From Lachnospiraceae bacterium (GTDB lineage Bacteria > Bacillota > Clostridia > Lachnospirales > Lachnospiraceae), in contig JAEEIV010000054.1 in assembly GCA_016281555.1 (NCBI GenBank), positions 1 through 64,000 of the forward strand: a stretch of DNA of 64,000 bases, read 5' to 3'. This document shows, piece after piece, positions 51,266 to 59,820 of this stretch. A program made the position numbers and the translations under genes. Under the pieces are notes generated by a model. It saw only the letters and a program-made list of their open reading frames with translations, was not told the DNA's origin and made no database searches. Every line of letters begins with the position of its first letter. The stretch's first letter is position 1.

Positions 51266-53686
51266 TTACTCTCCTGCGGTGACGATTTCCGTGATCTCGC
51301 CGAGGATATAGCGGTTCGTCACCTTGGTCAGCATGGCCGCGAGGAAAGCTCCCTTCGAAAGACCTGCCGAAAGCGCGTCGCAGATCTCCTGTTTCACCTG
51401 ATTTTCCGTCTGCCATTTCGGCAGTCTCGCCCCGATCTCCCGGCGCCAGTCTTCCTCGAAGAACGTGCCGGATCCGTCAATGACGATGTCGATCCCGGAA
51501 GTCACAGGCGCAGGCGGGATCCGGACCGACAGCTTCCCGCTCAGTTCATCGAACTCATACGAAGCCTTGCTTTCGATGCCGTCCGTGATCACCCTTACCT
51601 TCTTCGGTGCTGAGGTTCCGAAAAGCGTCACCCGGTACGCCCGCTTTTTCGGAAGGATCGAAAGATCGCCTTCCGCCGGGCGGATGCTGATCCGGGACTT
51701 CTTCCGCCATGAGAAGCGGTATTCCGTGACGCACTTTTTCAGACGCTTCAGGCTTTCATTGTCCTCGTACATCCGGAAGACGCCGTCTTTTCCGGCGAAA
51801 ACGCGAAGTTCGAACGCTTTCGGCAATGCGGTCCCGAACCCTTCACACTCTTCCGAGAGCGGCACGATCGCGCCGGCCTTCGCAAGCACCGGATAGGCTT
51901 CCCGGCCCCTGTAAAGTTCCAGCTCTTTCTCTCCGCGATACCGTCTTCCGTCCGTGAAATCGAACCAGTCGCCTTCCGGGATCCATGCGGTGACGCGCCC
52001 CTTCATTGACTCCCGGTCCGAAGGCGTCGTGATCGGACAAACGAGAAGTTCCGATCCGAACAGATACTCGTTCCTGTACGTCCGGAAAAGGCTTGCATGG
52101 ACTGCGGCTCCCGGTTTCCCGTACTCGTAATACAGAGGCCGGACGAGCGGGATCCCTTCCGCGTGGTTTCGGTAATTCATCGTATAGAGATACGGCACCA
52201 GACGGTGTCGTAACCGCAGCTGATCCGAAAGGATCTTCTCCGTTTCCGCGGGGAAATTCCAGGGTTCCTTCAAAAGGAACGTATTCTTCGCGCTGTGCAG
52301 TCGGAGGATCGGAGAAAACACGCCGTACTGCAGCCAGCGGATCTGGAGTTCATTGTCCCAGATGCCGCGCATGTGGCCGCCGATGTCGTGACTCCACCAG
52401 CCGAAGCCGACGTTGGAAGCCGTCGCCGTGAATTCAGGCTGAAAGTCCAGCGAAGCCCACGTCATGAACGTATCTCCGGAGAATCCGATCGGATACCGCT
52501 GAGAACCGGGTCCCGCATAGCGGGAAAAATTCAGAGGATACGTGCCTTTTTCCGCATTCTTCAGATAAAAGCAATGATTCAGAATGAAAAGCGGATCATA
52601 GCGAAGATCCGACGTACCGCCCGCCTGCTGCCAGTCCAGCCACCAGAAGTCCACGCCTTCTTTTTCGAGAGGTGCGAGCACATGATCCAGAAGTCCGCGA
52701 AGCGACTCGGGGTTTGCCGCGTCGAATTGGACCGTTTCCCCTTTTTCGGGATCCATGCCGAGGGCGGAAGCAAGAGCCGGATACCGGTCTTCGAACGCCC
52801 GGACGCCGTCCGCGGGATGCAGGTTCATTGTGACTTTCAGGCCCAACCGGTGCAGCGTCTTCAAAAAACGTTCCGGGTCCGGAAAAAAGTTCCGATTCCA
52901 GGAATAACCTGTCCAGCCGTTTCCGTACTCCGGATCGATGTCGACCGGATGCCAGTCCATGTCAATGACCGCGACGGACAGCGGGATCTTATGCGCTGCA
53001 AAGTTTTTCATCAGTTCCAGATAGCTGTTTTCCGTATACTTGTAGTACCGGCTCCACCAGTTTCCGAACGCATACCTCGGAAGCATCGGCGACGCGCCGG
53101 AAAGGCGGTAATACTCCTGTAATGCGCCGGTAAAATCCGAAAGATAACCGAAGAAATACAGGTCGGTCTCTTCGTGTGATCTCGGCTCGAACCAGCCGTC
53201 ATCCGTCCAGAGAAGCGAGTCCGAATCCTCCACGACGGAGAAGCCGTGAATGCTCATCAATCCTTTTCCGAGCGGCACCCTTCCGTCCGCCACGTCAAGC
53301 GTTCTCGCGGTCCCTCCGAGATTCACGGACCGTCCGCCGAGCGTCAGCTCTTCCATGCCGTAATGCCAGCGGGCCGCTTTGTGCTTCTGACTTCGTTTGA
53401 CGAGCACGGTCAGCCCGGTGCCGAACGGCTGTCCGTCGTATTCCAGAAGCAATGCTTCCGTTTCGATCCGGAGCATTCCGTTTTCCTCGGAAACCGAGAA
53501 CTCCGGCACCGGAAACTTCCGGCAGACCGCAAATGCAGTCGCGCGGTCCTCGAACGCGTCGCTTTCACTGTATTCCATTCGAATGAGCCGCGGTGTCAGG
53601 ACCGTAAACCGGTAGTTCTTCCCCTGAACCACGGAACGCGGATCGGCCTCCGGTCTGAGGTCGACTGAAGAAACATCAAAGTACAT
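51266..53686 (-). CDS. Glycoside hydrolase family 31 (alpha-glucosidase-like)
   Basis: 806 residues, no signal peptide, so probably cytosolic. An N-terminal beta-sandwich (about 1-200) precedes the barrel with nucleophile Asp in 'GVDFWWLDWQQAG', acid/base Asp in 'GFSGDTFMTWASLDF' and 'GWWSHDIGGHMRG'. C-terminal beta domains run to about 690, and a tail of about 110 residues follows ('WRREIGARLPKWQTENQV...'). The WLDWQQ nucleophile motif marks a GH31 branch with several alpha-glycosidase activities, so the exact sugar is open. The start overlaps the 3' end of the anchored surface protein gene by 11 nt, so the two are coupled. AAGGAG precedes the ATG. Confidence 0.88.
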   Translation of the reverse strand: MYFDVSSVDLRPEADPRSVVQGKNYRFTVLTPRLIRMEYSESDAFEDRATAFAVCRKFPVPEFSVSEENGMLRIETEALLLEYDGQPFGTGLTVLVKRSQKHKAARWHYGMEELTLGGRSVNLGGTARTLDVADGRVPLGKGLMSIHGFSVVEDSDSLLWTDDGWFEPRSHEETDLYFFGYLSDFTGALQEYYRLSGASPMLPRYAFGNWWSRYYKYTENSYLELMKNFAAHKIPLSVAVIDMDWHPVDIDPEYGNGWTGYSWNRNFFPDPERFLKTLHRLGLKVTMNLHPADGVRAFEDRYPALASALGMDPEKGETVQFDAANPESLRGLLDHVLAPLEKEGVDFWWLDWQQAGGTSDLRYDPLFILNHCFYLKNAEKGTYPLNFSRYAGPGSQRYPIGFSGDTFMTWASLDFQPEFTATASNVGFGWWSHDIGGHMRGIWDNELQIRWLQYGVFSPILRLHSAKNTFLLKEPWNFPAETEKILSDQLRLRHRLVPYLYTMNYRNHAEGIPLVRPLYYEYGKPGAAVHASLFRTYRNEYLFGSELLVCPITTPSDRESMKGRVTAWIPEGDWFDFTDGRRYRGEKELELYRGREAYPVLAKAGAIVPLSEECEGFGTALPKAFELRVFAGKDGVFRMYEDNESLKRLKKCVTEYRFSWRKKSRISIRPAEGDLSILPKKRAYRVTLFGTSAPKKVRVITDGIESKASYEFDELSGKLSVRIPPAPVTSGIDIVIDGSGTFFEEDWRREIGARLPKWQTENQVKQEICDALSAGLSKGAFLAAMLTKVTNRYILGEITEIVTAGE

Positions 53687-56600
53687 TTTCGTTCTCCTTT
53701 TCCGGCGCCTTTTTCTTGCGGAAGATGAAGAAGAGGATCAGTGCGAGGAGCAATGCGCCGCCTCCCACGGCGATCCAGACCCAGAACGGGATCCCGTCCG
53801 ACGGATTTCTTCCGTCCTTGGAAGGTACGTTCTCCTCCGGTTCATTGGACCCCCTGAACCCTTCCGGATGCTTGCTCTCCGGATTTTCCACGTAGACCTC
53901 TCCGTTGGATCTTACGTTTCCTTCGTCGTCCACGAGGGAGAACGACATCCCGATGAGGTCGTCCTTCAGTCCGTCCTTCCAGATCCGGTCCAGATCGATG
54001 TCGTAATGGTACGTCTGATCCGTCAGTTCCCCGTTCTCTCCTTCCGCTCTCGTTAAGAGTTCCCGGGTCGGAAGCGAGAACGTCATGGTCTTTTCCCGGT
54101 CTCCGCTTCCGTACTTGAAGACCGCGAGGATCTTCGGCATCTGTTCTGACACGAGCGTATTGTTCGCGACGGAAACCCGTACGTAGTGTTTTCCGCCGAT
54201 CAGCGTATTCTTCGCAGAGAGCGAAATATTGTCGGCTTTCATCTTCACGGCATTGACCACGTCGTCGAGATCGCCGTTGTATCTGTAGCTGTCCGCAACT
54301 TCGACGATAATCTCGTGTTCCTCGTTCAAAGCCCAGTCCGGATTCGGCCGGATGAGCACCCGGTCCACGCGCGAATCGCCCGTATACAGGTCTTTTCCCG
54401 TGTAGAACACTTCGCCGACGTCCTCTCCGGCGATCGTCTGATTCAGCCAGACGCCGTTCTCATCGTGGATGGTATAAGGCACCGGATTTTCTCTGCCGTA
54501 GCCGTAATTCCGCACCGTAATGAAGGTTTCAATGTAGGGCTGGCCTTCGATCACGAGATAGTCCGGAATCTTCACGTTCGTGACGAGAAGTCCCTTGTCC
54601 GCGTTCTGCTTCCACATCCGGAGCCGGCAGGCGTAAACGGAACCTTCGTCGGCGACCGGCGTGCTGTATGCGATCGTAAGACCGCTCGAAGCGCACTCGT
54701 CCGGGTTATATGCCGCCGTGAAGCAGGAGATCGGATCGCCGGCAGCGAATTTCAGCGACAGCGGGCCGTGCAGCGTGCAGGTCGATCCGCCGTCCTGAGC
54801 CGGATCCACGGTCAACGTATAGATCTGCGCCCTGTTCGAACTCTTCACCGCTTCGCTTTCCTCCATGTCGACGTCGTAATCTCCGACCACGCCGATGAGG
54901 TAGATCGCAGACTGGTTATTGTTCGTGATCAGGGTATAGCGGTTGTCCACGGACAGAACGCCGGAACCGTTCTCCGTCTTCTCGGCGACCCACTCGTAGT
55001 CTGATGGGTCATTGCCCTTCGCCTTCTTGTTCATCCAATAGACGCTGTCCCCGGCAATGAAGTAATTGCACCCGTTCAGGTACTGCCAGTTCGTGATGAT
55101 CGTATCGTAGGAAACGGTGCCCTCCCGGATGTCGGCGGGATCGACCATGCCGTCGATGTCGATCCGGAAATTGCATTTCAGATCCTCGGAATAATAGCCG
55201 TTCGCACCGTAGCCGCGGACCACGAGCCATTTGTCGGAAGACCGTAAGGGATCCGCCATCCAGTAACTCGGCTCGTTCGGGGCAATGACGCCCGAGGAAT
55301 GGACTTTATTTCTGCCGAGGTTTTTGTAACAGCGCTTTTCGGGGCTTCCGGCCTCGCAGTAGGAAACGTAATAATACGTGGCGGTCGTGATCATGCCCAT
55401 GAGGCTGTTCAGCCGGGTGACGGGCGTGCCGTTGTCGTCCCGAAGTCCTGTCGCCGCATACGCGACGGAGCAGTAATCCGCCCGGCCTGCCGGCATCGGT
55501 GCGCTGTAGAGATACTGACCCTTCGAAGCGGTGTCGCTCGCGATCACGGAACTCGTCGTCCGCGTCTCGTCCAGATCCACGACGATGGCCGCGACGTCCG
55601 TGCTCTTCATCCGCTCGGCCTCATCCTTCAGCGTATTGTCGGCCAGGATCGCGCCGATGTAGACCTTATCGCAGTTTTCGGGGTCGTTTCCGTCGGTTTT
55701 GTTCGGCACGACGACGAATTCCGAAACGGAGCGGGTCTCTCCGTCCGGCAATGCCACCCGGTACAGCCCGGACATCAGGTTCCCGCTCTTCCGGTTCTGC
55801 AGCTGATAATAGATGTCCGTGCGGTTGCCGGTGGAAGCGAGACGGAACAAGGCCGTATAATTCTTCGTGGCAGCGAACTGCAACTGCGTGTCGGGGTAGG
55901 TGCTGGAGTCGATGCTGACCGTATCGGAACGGCCCTCCAGAAGCGGTTCCTCTTCCGCCGGCAGGAAATACGCGTCATGGTTTCCGCCGTCCTGACTAAG
56001 CTGCGGGATCAGCTGGTCCGCACACGCTTCCAGAGAAAGATCCGTGAAGGACAGTTCCGTATGGTCCGCCGAAAGCGCGTCCGTCTCGCCCCAGCTGTCG
56101 CTCAATCGCTTCTTACCGTTCAGGCAGTCGAACTTGATCGAGCCGCTGAAGAACAGCAGGTAATAATCGATCCTGAGTCCGTACAGCACGTCAATGAAGC
56201 TGTGCGGATCCCGGTCCAGGAGCGAGGCCTTGCCCTTTCCGAGCAGCGTCGCTACGTCGAAATTCACGTAGCCCACGGCCGCTGCGCCGAGGACTCCTTT
56301 CACGCCGACTCCGCCGAACACGCCGAAGTTGATCACGACTTCGATCCGGGCATTGACGTCAACGCCGTCGTCCGTCGCATATTTCCAGTTGTAATCTTTT
56401 TCGCGTCCTTTCGGAGGCGTATCCATGCAGAAATTCACGCTCAGTGAGGTGTTGAGCGCGATCCCGGCTTCCAGACCGATGTACACCGGCACGACGACCG
56501 GACCGGCGGGGATCAGGAAATACTCGGTGATGCCGGCCTGAAGCGAGCCGGAGAACATGAAGCCGCCGATGCCGTACCAGTCGTCCGTCGTTTCATTATA

Positions 56601-58139
56601 TGCGGAACGCAGAAAGAGCGAAAAATTCAGGGAGAAGTCCAGCGTCTTATTCGTCAGGCACTTGACCTTGTCCTTGGAATTCAGCACTTCCTTGCCGCCC
56701 TTGACTTTCTCCGCATTCTCCCAGAAACTCCGCTCGAACACTTCCAGAGGATGACTCAGACTTTCGTACGATTTCGGATTCCATGACTTTTCGAACAGGG
56801 AACTGTACTTGGTCTGCACGTCCGGATCCAGTTTCGTCATATCGTACGAGGCCATGAAGATCATGCTGCCGTCCGGGAAGACGCCGAACGTGACCGGCAC
56901 CTGCAGGATCTGTGCCGTGATGTTGATCCAGCCGGCCCCGCCCATCCTGTCGGACACATTGCCCGGCAAGGGTTTCGTGGTGATCGGAAGATCCGCGTTT
57001 CCGACGCCCGGATTCAGCACCGCTTTTTCCACGGTCAGGTGCGTCAGTTCAAACGCATCGTCTCCGTAGTGAATGCTGACGCTGTCGTTTGCTGCCAGAA
57101 GGCCGGCGTTCTCCTCAGCCCAGCGCTTCGGCGCCGTATAGATCCGGGTATTCGAATCATATTCGTAACTGTCCGCTCCGCTGATGCTGAGCACGCTTTT
57201 TTCCCGGTTTTCGGAGTAGATCTCGATGGATCCGGGGAACTCAGCATTGCCGTTTCTCGACACCAAAACCTTCAGCGTCAGGTCTTCCGTGTCCTTGCTC
57301 ACGAGACTCAGCTTGGTTTCCTCGTTGACCATGTCCTTGCCGGACAGGTCCACGCCGCGGATGTAGAGTTCATTCTCCTCCGCTTCCTGAAGTATCATCG
57401 TGTAATGATCGCCGGAATGCATCAGTTTGTCGAGGATGGAGACGGCGCGGTAGCCTTCCGCCTGAATGTCCACGATCCCGTAAAAATCGTCCGGAAGCCC
57501 GTCGAAAACGGCAATGCCCGGCGTATTCTCTGCGGTGGCGACCACGCTCTTTGTGACGCGTTTCCCGTCATCGTCGATAAAAGACAAGGTCACGAGCGCA
57601 TTCGGAATGCCCATGCCCTCTTCATCCTTCACGAACCAGCTCATCGCGTCCTTATCCACGACGAAGACCCAGCTGCTCGCGTTTGCATCGGTGCCGAGGA
57701 CGCGGACCTTGTCTTCCTTGTTGCTGACAAGCCCGAGCGAAGCGCCCTGAAGCAGATTTCCGTTTTGGAGGTAGTTTTTCAGGCCGCCTCCGGAAAGGAA
57801 AGTCTCCACGTTCCCCAGCACCTTCGAGACATCGGCGTCGTCGACCGGTTCAAACCCGGCAATGCGGTCCACTTCCTCCGTGAACTGTTCCCGCGCCTCG
57901 TCTGAAATCAGGGACTCGATCTCGTCCGCACCTTCCGTATTCACGAAGCCGTGCACGTCGGATTCCGAATACCCCGACAGATTCGAAGAATCCGTGGAGT
58001 TGTAGATCATCGGACTTTCAGCCCCCGGAAGGTCCGCCGGCTCTGCGGGATCGTTGTCCGCAAGAGCGGTAATTGGGGTCAGGAGCATCATCCATGCCGC
58101 CAAAATGAAACAGGTGGTTTTTCTAAACAACTTCTTCAT
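53676..58139 (-). CDS. Large secreted, C-terminally membrane-anchored surface protein
   Basis: 1487 residues from the ATG at 58139 ('MKKLFRKTTCFILAAWMML'), with a signal peptide cleaved near 'TALADND'. Residues about 165-235 resemble a carboxypeptidase-regulatory-like domain ('GMGIPNALVTLSFIDDDGKR'). The rest is beta-rich, with acidic and aromatic segments and no recognised catalytic motif. A glycine-rich hydrophobic stretch (about 590-640) lies inside. The C terminus is a Pro-rich spacer, a membrane helix 'WVWIAVGGGALLLALILFFI' and 'FRKKK'. No LPXTG motif is present. It is not assigned to a named family. Its neighbours (GH31 downstream, small Ntn amidase upstream) suggest host or polysaccharide interaction, which is only inference. 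Confidence 0.75.
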   Translation of the reverse strand: MKKLFRKTTCFILAAWMMLLTPITALADNDPAEPADLPGAESPMIYNSTDSSNLSGYSESDVHGFVNTEGADEIESLISDEAREQFTEEVDRIAGFEPVDDADVSKVLGNVETFLSGGGLKNYLQNGNLLQGASLGLVSNKEDKVRVLGTDANASSWVFVVDKDAMSWFVKDEEGMGIPNALVTLSFIDDDGKRVTKSVVATAENTPGIAVFDGLPDDFYGIVDIQAEGYRAVSILDKLMHSGDHYTMILQEAEENELYIRGVDLSGKDMVNEETKLSLVSKDTEDLTLKVLVSRNGNAEFPGSIEIYSENREKSVLSISGADSYEYDSNTRIYTAPKRWAEENAGLLAANDSVSIHYGDDAFELTHLTVEKAVLNPGVGNADLPITTKPLPGNVSDRMGGAGWINITAQILQVPVTFGVFPDGSMIFMASYDMTKLDPDVQTKYSSLFEKSWNPKSYESLSHPLEVFERSFWENAEKVKGGKEVLNSKDKVKCLTNKTLDFSLNFSLFLRSAYNETTDDWYGIGGFMFSGSLQAGITEYFLIPAGPVVVPVYIGLEAGIALNTSLSVNFCMDTPPKGREKDYNWKYATDDGVDVNARIEVVINFGVFGGVGVKGVLGAAAVGYVNFDVATLLGKGKASLLDRDPHSFIDVLYGLRIDYYLLFFSGSIKFDCLNGKKRLSDSWGETDALSADHTELSFTDLSLEACADQLIPQLSQDGGNHDAYFLPAEEEPLLEGRSDTVSIDSSTYPDTQLQFAATKNYTALFRLASTGNRTDIYYQLQNRKSGNLMSGLYRVALPDGETRSVSEFVVVPNKTDGNDPENCDKVYIGAILADNTLKDEAERMKSTDVAAIVVDLDETRTTSSVIASDTASKGQYLYSAPMPAGRADYCSVAYAATGLRDDNGTPVTRLNSLMGMITTATYYYVSYCEAGSPEKRCYKNLGRNKVHSSGVIAPNEPSYWMADPLRSSDKWLVVRGYGANGYYSEDLKCNFRIDIDGMVDPADIREGTVSYDTIITNWQYLNGCNYFIAGDSVYWMNKKAKGNDPSDYEWVAEKTENGSGVLSVDNRYTLITNNNQSAIYLIGVVGDYDVDMEESEAVKSSNRAQIYTLTVDPAQDGGSTCTLHGPLSLKFAAGDPISCFTAAYNPDECASSGLTIAYSTPVADEGSVYACRLRMWKQNADKGLLVTNVKIPDYLVIEGQPYIETFITVRNYGYGRENPVPYTIHDENGVWLNQTIAGEDVGEVFYTGKDLYTGDSRVDRVLIRPNPDWALNEEHEIIVEVADSYRYNGDLDDVVNAVKMKADNISLSAKNTLIGGKHYVRVSVANNTLVSEQMPKILAVFKYGSGDREKTMTFSLPTRELLTRAEGENGELTDQTYHYDIDLDRIWKDGLKDDLIGMSFSLVDDEGNVRSNGEVYVENPESKHPEGFRGSNEPEENVPSKDGRNPSDGIPFWVWIAVGGGALLLALILFFIFRKKKAPEKENENVL

Positions 58140-58165
58140 GATTCCTTTCCTTCCCGCTGTTTTCT

Positions 58166-58852
58166 TCAGGACAGTACAACTTTTTGTACCCGATCCCATG
58201 CCTGCCTTTCGCACCAGTACACCGTTCTTTCCTGTACGTCAAAGACCATGGAGACGACGGTCGGACACACGTTTTGCGCGACCGCCTTCAGCACGGTGAA
58301 ACAATCCGGAACGTCAAAGTCCTCCGGTGCTTTTTCTAATAGTTCCTCCGCAGTATGGTACCGGTCCCGGCCCATCCACGGATGCGTTTCCGAGTCCTGT
58401 TTGAAAGGCGAGAAATTCGTCAGAATTTTGTACTCCGGTCGTTCATAATACAGGTTTCCCTGCCCCGGGATCACGTGCAGCACGTTTCCCGAAGCGTCGG
58501 ACAATGCTCCCATGAAGGTCAGTCCCGGAACGCTGAAAACCGGCCGTTTTTCGACGATTTCGCGGATCTCCTGCAAGGTCTTTTTCTGCAGGAGCAGGTC
58601 GATGTCCAGCAGGATCACGTTTTCTCCGTCTCCCGTCGGATCGCTCCTCGAATCCACAGGCCAGCAGGTAGGCATCCCGACAAAATCGCCCCGCGAATTC
58701 GCGCCGAATAACGGCATCCAGCCCTCCTTCGCATCATTGACTTCGATGTAGACTCCGGCGTCATCGGTCCGGACCCGGTACTCCATGTTCAGAAGATCCA
58801 GGTTCCAGCCGACGATCGTTTTCTTTTTGTTGACGACAAGACTTGTACACAT
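58166..58852 (-). CDS. Small Ntn-hydrolase, linear amide C-N hydrolase (choloylglycine hydrolase fold)
   Basis: 228 residues from the ATG at 58852, which exposes Cys2 ('MCTSLVV') as N-terminal nucleophile after Met removal. A TTG two codons upstream has a better spaced ribosome site but would bury the Cys. 'IVGWNLDL' holds the conserved Asn and Asp, but Trp16 stands where bile salt hydrolases and penicillin V acylases have Arg. The protein is about 100 residues shorter than those enzymes. 'FGANSRGDFVGMPTCWPVDS' and 'LTFMGALSDASGNVLHVIPG' follow. It hydrolyses some linear amide; bile salt activity is doubtful. It lies 26 nt upstream of the large surface protein gene. Confidence 0.72.
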   Translation of the reverse strand: MCTSLVVNKKKTIVGWNLDLLNMEYRVRTDDAGVYIEVNDAKEGWMPLFGANSRGDFVGMPTCWPVDSRSDPTGDGENVILLDIDLLLQKKTLQEIREIVEKRPVFSVPGLTFMGALSDASGNVLHVIPGQGNLYYERPEYKILTNFSPFKQDSETHPWMGRDRYHTAEELLEKAPEDFDVPDCFTVLKAVAQNVCPTVVSMVFDVQERTVYWCERQAWDRVQKVVLS

Positions 58853-58876
58853 GACCAAAGTCCGCCTCTTCAGGCT

Positions 58877-59698
58877 TTATTTCTTCTTCGCGCGAATGAT
58901 GAACACGGCAGCCGCAGCGACCGCAGCGACACCGACGCCGCCGAGTGCGATCCAGAGCCATGTGTGATCAGGCGCCGTTCCCGTCGTGTCAGTACCGGTC
59001 GTAATGACCACGTTCTGTTCGGCAGCCGGACCGGCGTTCTTCGCTTCAGGCTCTGCGCCGTCTAATTCTGCGCCGACTTCCGGAGCATCAATTTCTTCCA
59101 CAAGTTCGTTCTCTTCTGCCGTATCCTCGGAGTCTTCGTCTTCGGGCTCCGCCACTGCTTTTTCATCCGTTGTATTCTCTTCCGGTTCTTCCGTGGCGGC
59201 TTCTTCCGCCGGTTCCGTCGATGCGGAAACCGTGGCTTCGGTCGTCACCGCTTCCACAGGAGCTATGGCTACGGGCGCTTCCGTCGTTATGACAGCCGGA
59301 TCCGTCGGGGCAACGTAGTTCGGGTCGGCTTTCAAGCACCGCGTGCAGACGCCGTTCACAAAGTTATGGCCGAGTGGCGCAATGTTCGTGCTGCTCATGC
59401 AATGGCAGCGGGAGCATTCCACGCTGCGGGAACGCTGACCTTCGCAGCCGAAAATTGCATAGTCTTCTTCCTCATCGTATTCGCCGACGATCTTAAAATC
59501 GTGCTCCTGCTCCGACGACAGCGTCGCACCGCAGTCATAGCAGACCAGGCCGCAGCCGAACGAAAACTGCTGCCACTCCTGGTTCTGATGGGCGCAAGGC
59601 GTTTCCGACGGTTCATCCGATTCATCCGCAAAAGCGAAAACCGTCCCCATGCTCAAAACGAGCACAAGCGTGATGATGAATCCCAATGCTTTTTTCAT
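58877..59698 (-). CDS. Secreted, membrane-anchored protein with zinc-ribbon-like repeats
   Basis: 273 residues. Signal peptide 1-24 ('TVFAFADE'). Three CxxC pairs in 'VCYDCGATL', 'VECSRCHCM' and 'HNFVNGVCTRCLKAD', the last of the 'H-x-F-x-x-G-x-C-x-x-C' type common on Bacillota surface proteins. A Thr/Glu/Ala-rich spacer (about 125-240) crosses the wall, followed by a C-terminal membrane helix 'WLWIALGGVGVAAVAAAAVF' and 'IIRAKKK'. The anchor resembles that of the large surface protein downstream. No enzymatic motif. AGGAGG precedes the ATG, and an 8-bp hairpin (59714-59732) lies just upstream. Confidence 0.78.
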   Translation of the reverse strand: MKKALGFIITLVLVLSMGTVFAFADESDEPSETPCAHQNQEWQQFSFGCGLVCYDCGATLSSEQEHDFKIVGEYDEEEDYAIFGCEGQRSRSVECSRCHCMSSTNIAPLGHNFVNGVCTRCLKADPNYVAPTDPAVITTEAPVAIAPVEAVTTEATVSASTEPAEEAATEEPEENTTDEKAVAEPEDEDSEDTAEENELVEEIDAPEVGAELDGAEPEAKNAGPAAEQNVVITTGTDTTGTAPDHTWLWIALGGVGVAAVAAAAVFIIRAKKK

Positions 59699-59713
59699 TT
59701 TTTTATCCTCCTA

Positions 59714-59732
59714 AACAGCGGAAACCGCTGTT
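59714..59732. other. 5' leader hairpin of the zinc-ribbon protein gene
   Basis: AACAGCGG (59714-59721) pairs perfectly with CCGCTGTT (59725-59732), loop AAA. On the mRNA it lies directly upstream of the AGGAGG, so it could modulate stability or translation. Confidence 0.5.
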
Positions 59733-59771
59733 GATTTACGTGTTTTTTCCCGGCTCTTTTTTCTCAAAACC

Positions 59772-59795
59772 GGGGCTGCGGTCATCCGCAGCCCC
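59772..59795 (-). terminator. Terminator of the phosphatase lipoprotein gene
   Basis: GGGGCTGCGG (59772-59781) pairs perfectly with CCGCAGCCCC (59786-59795), loop TCAT. On the minus strand it is followed by GGTTTTG. It lies 25 nt after the stop of the gene ending at 59821. Confidence 0.75.
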
Positions 59796-59820
59796 TTGCT
59801 TGCTCACACTGCTTTACGGC

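Noticed and set aside
58100..59000. LPXTG sortase anchors on the two surface proteins
   Set aside because: No LPXTG-like pentapeptide precedes either C-terminal membrane helix.
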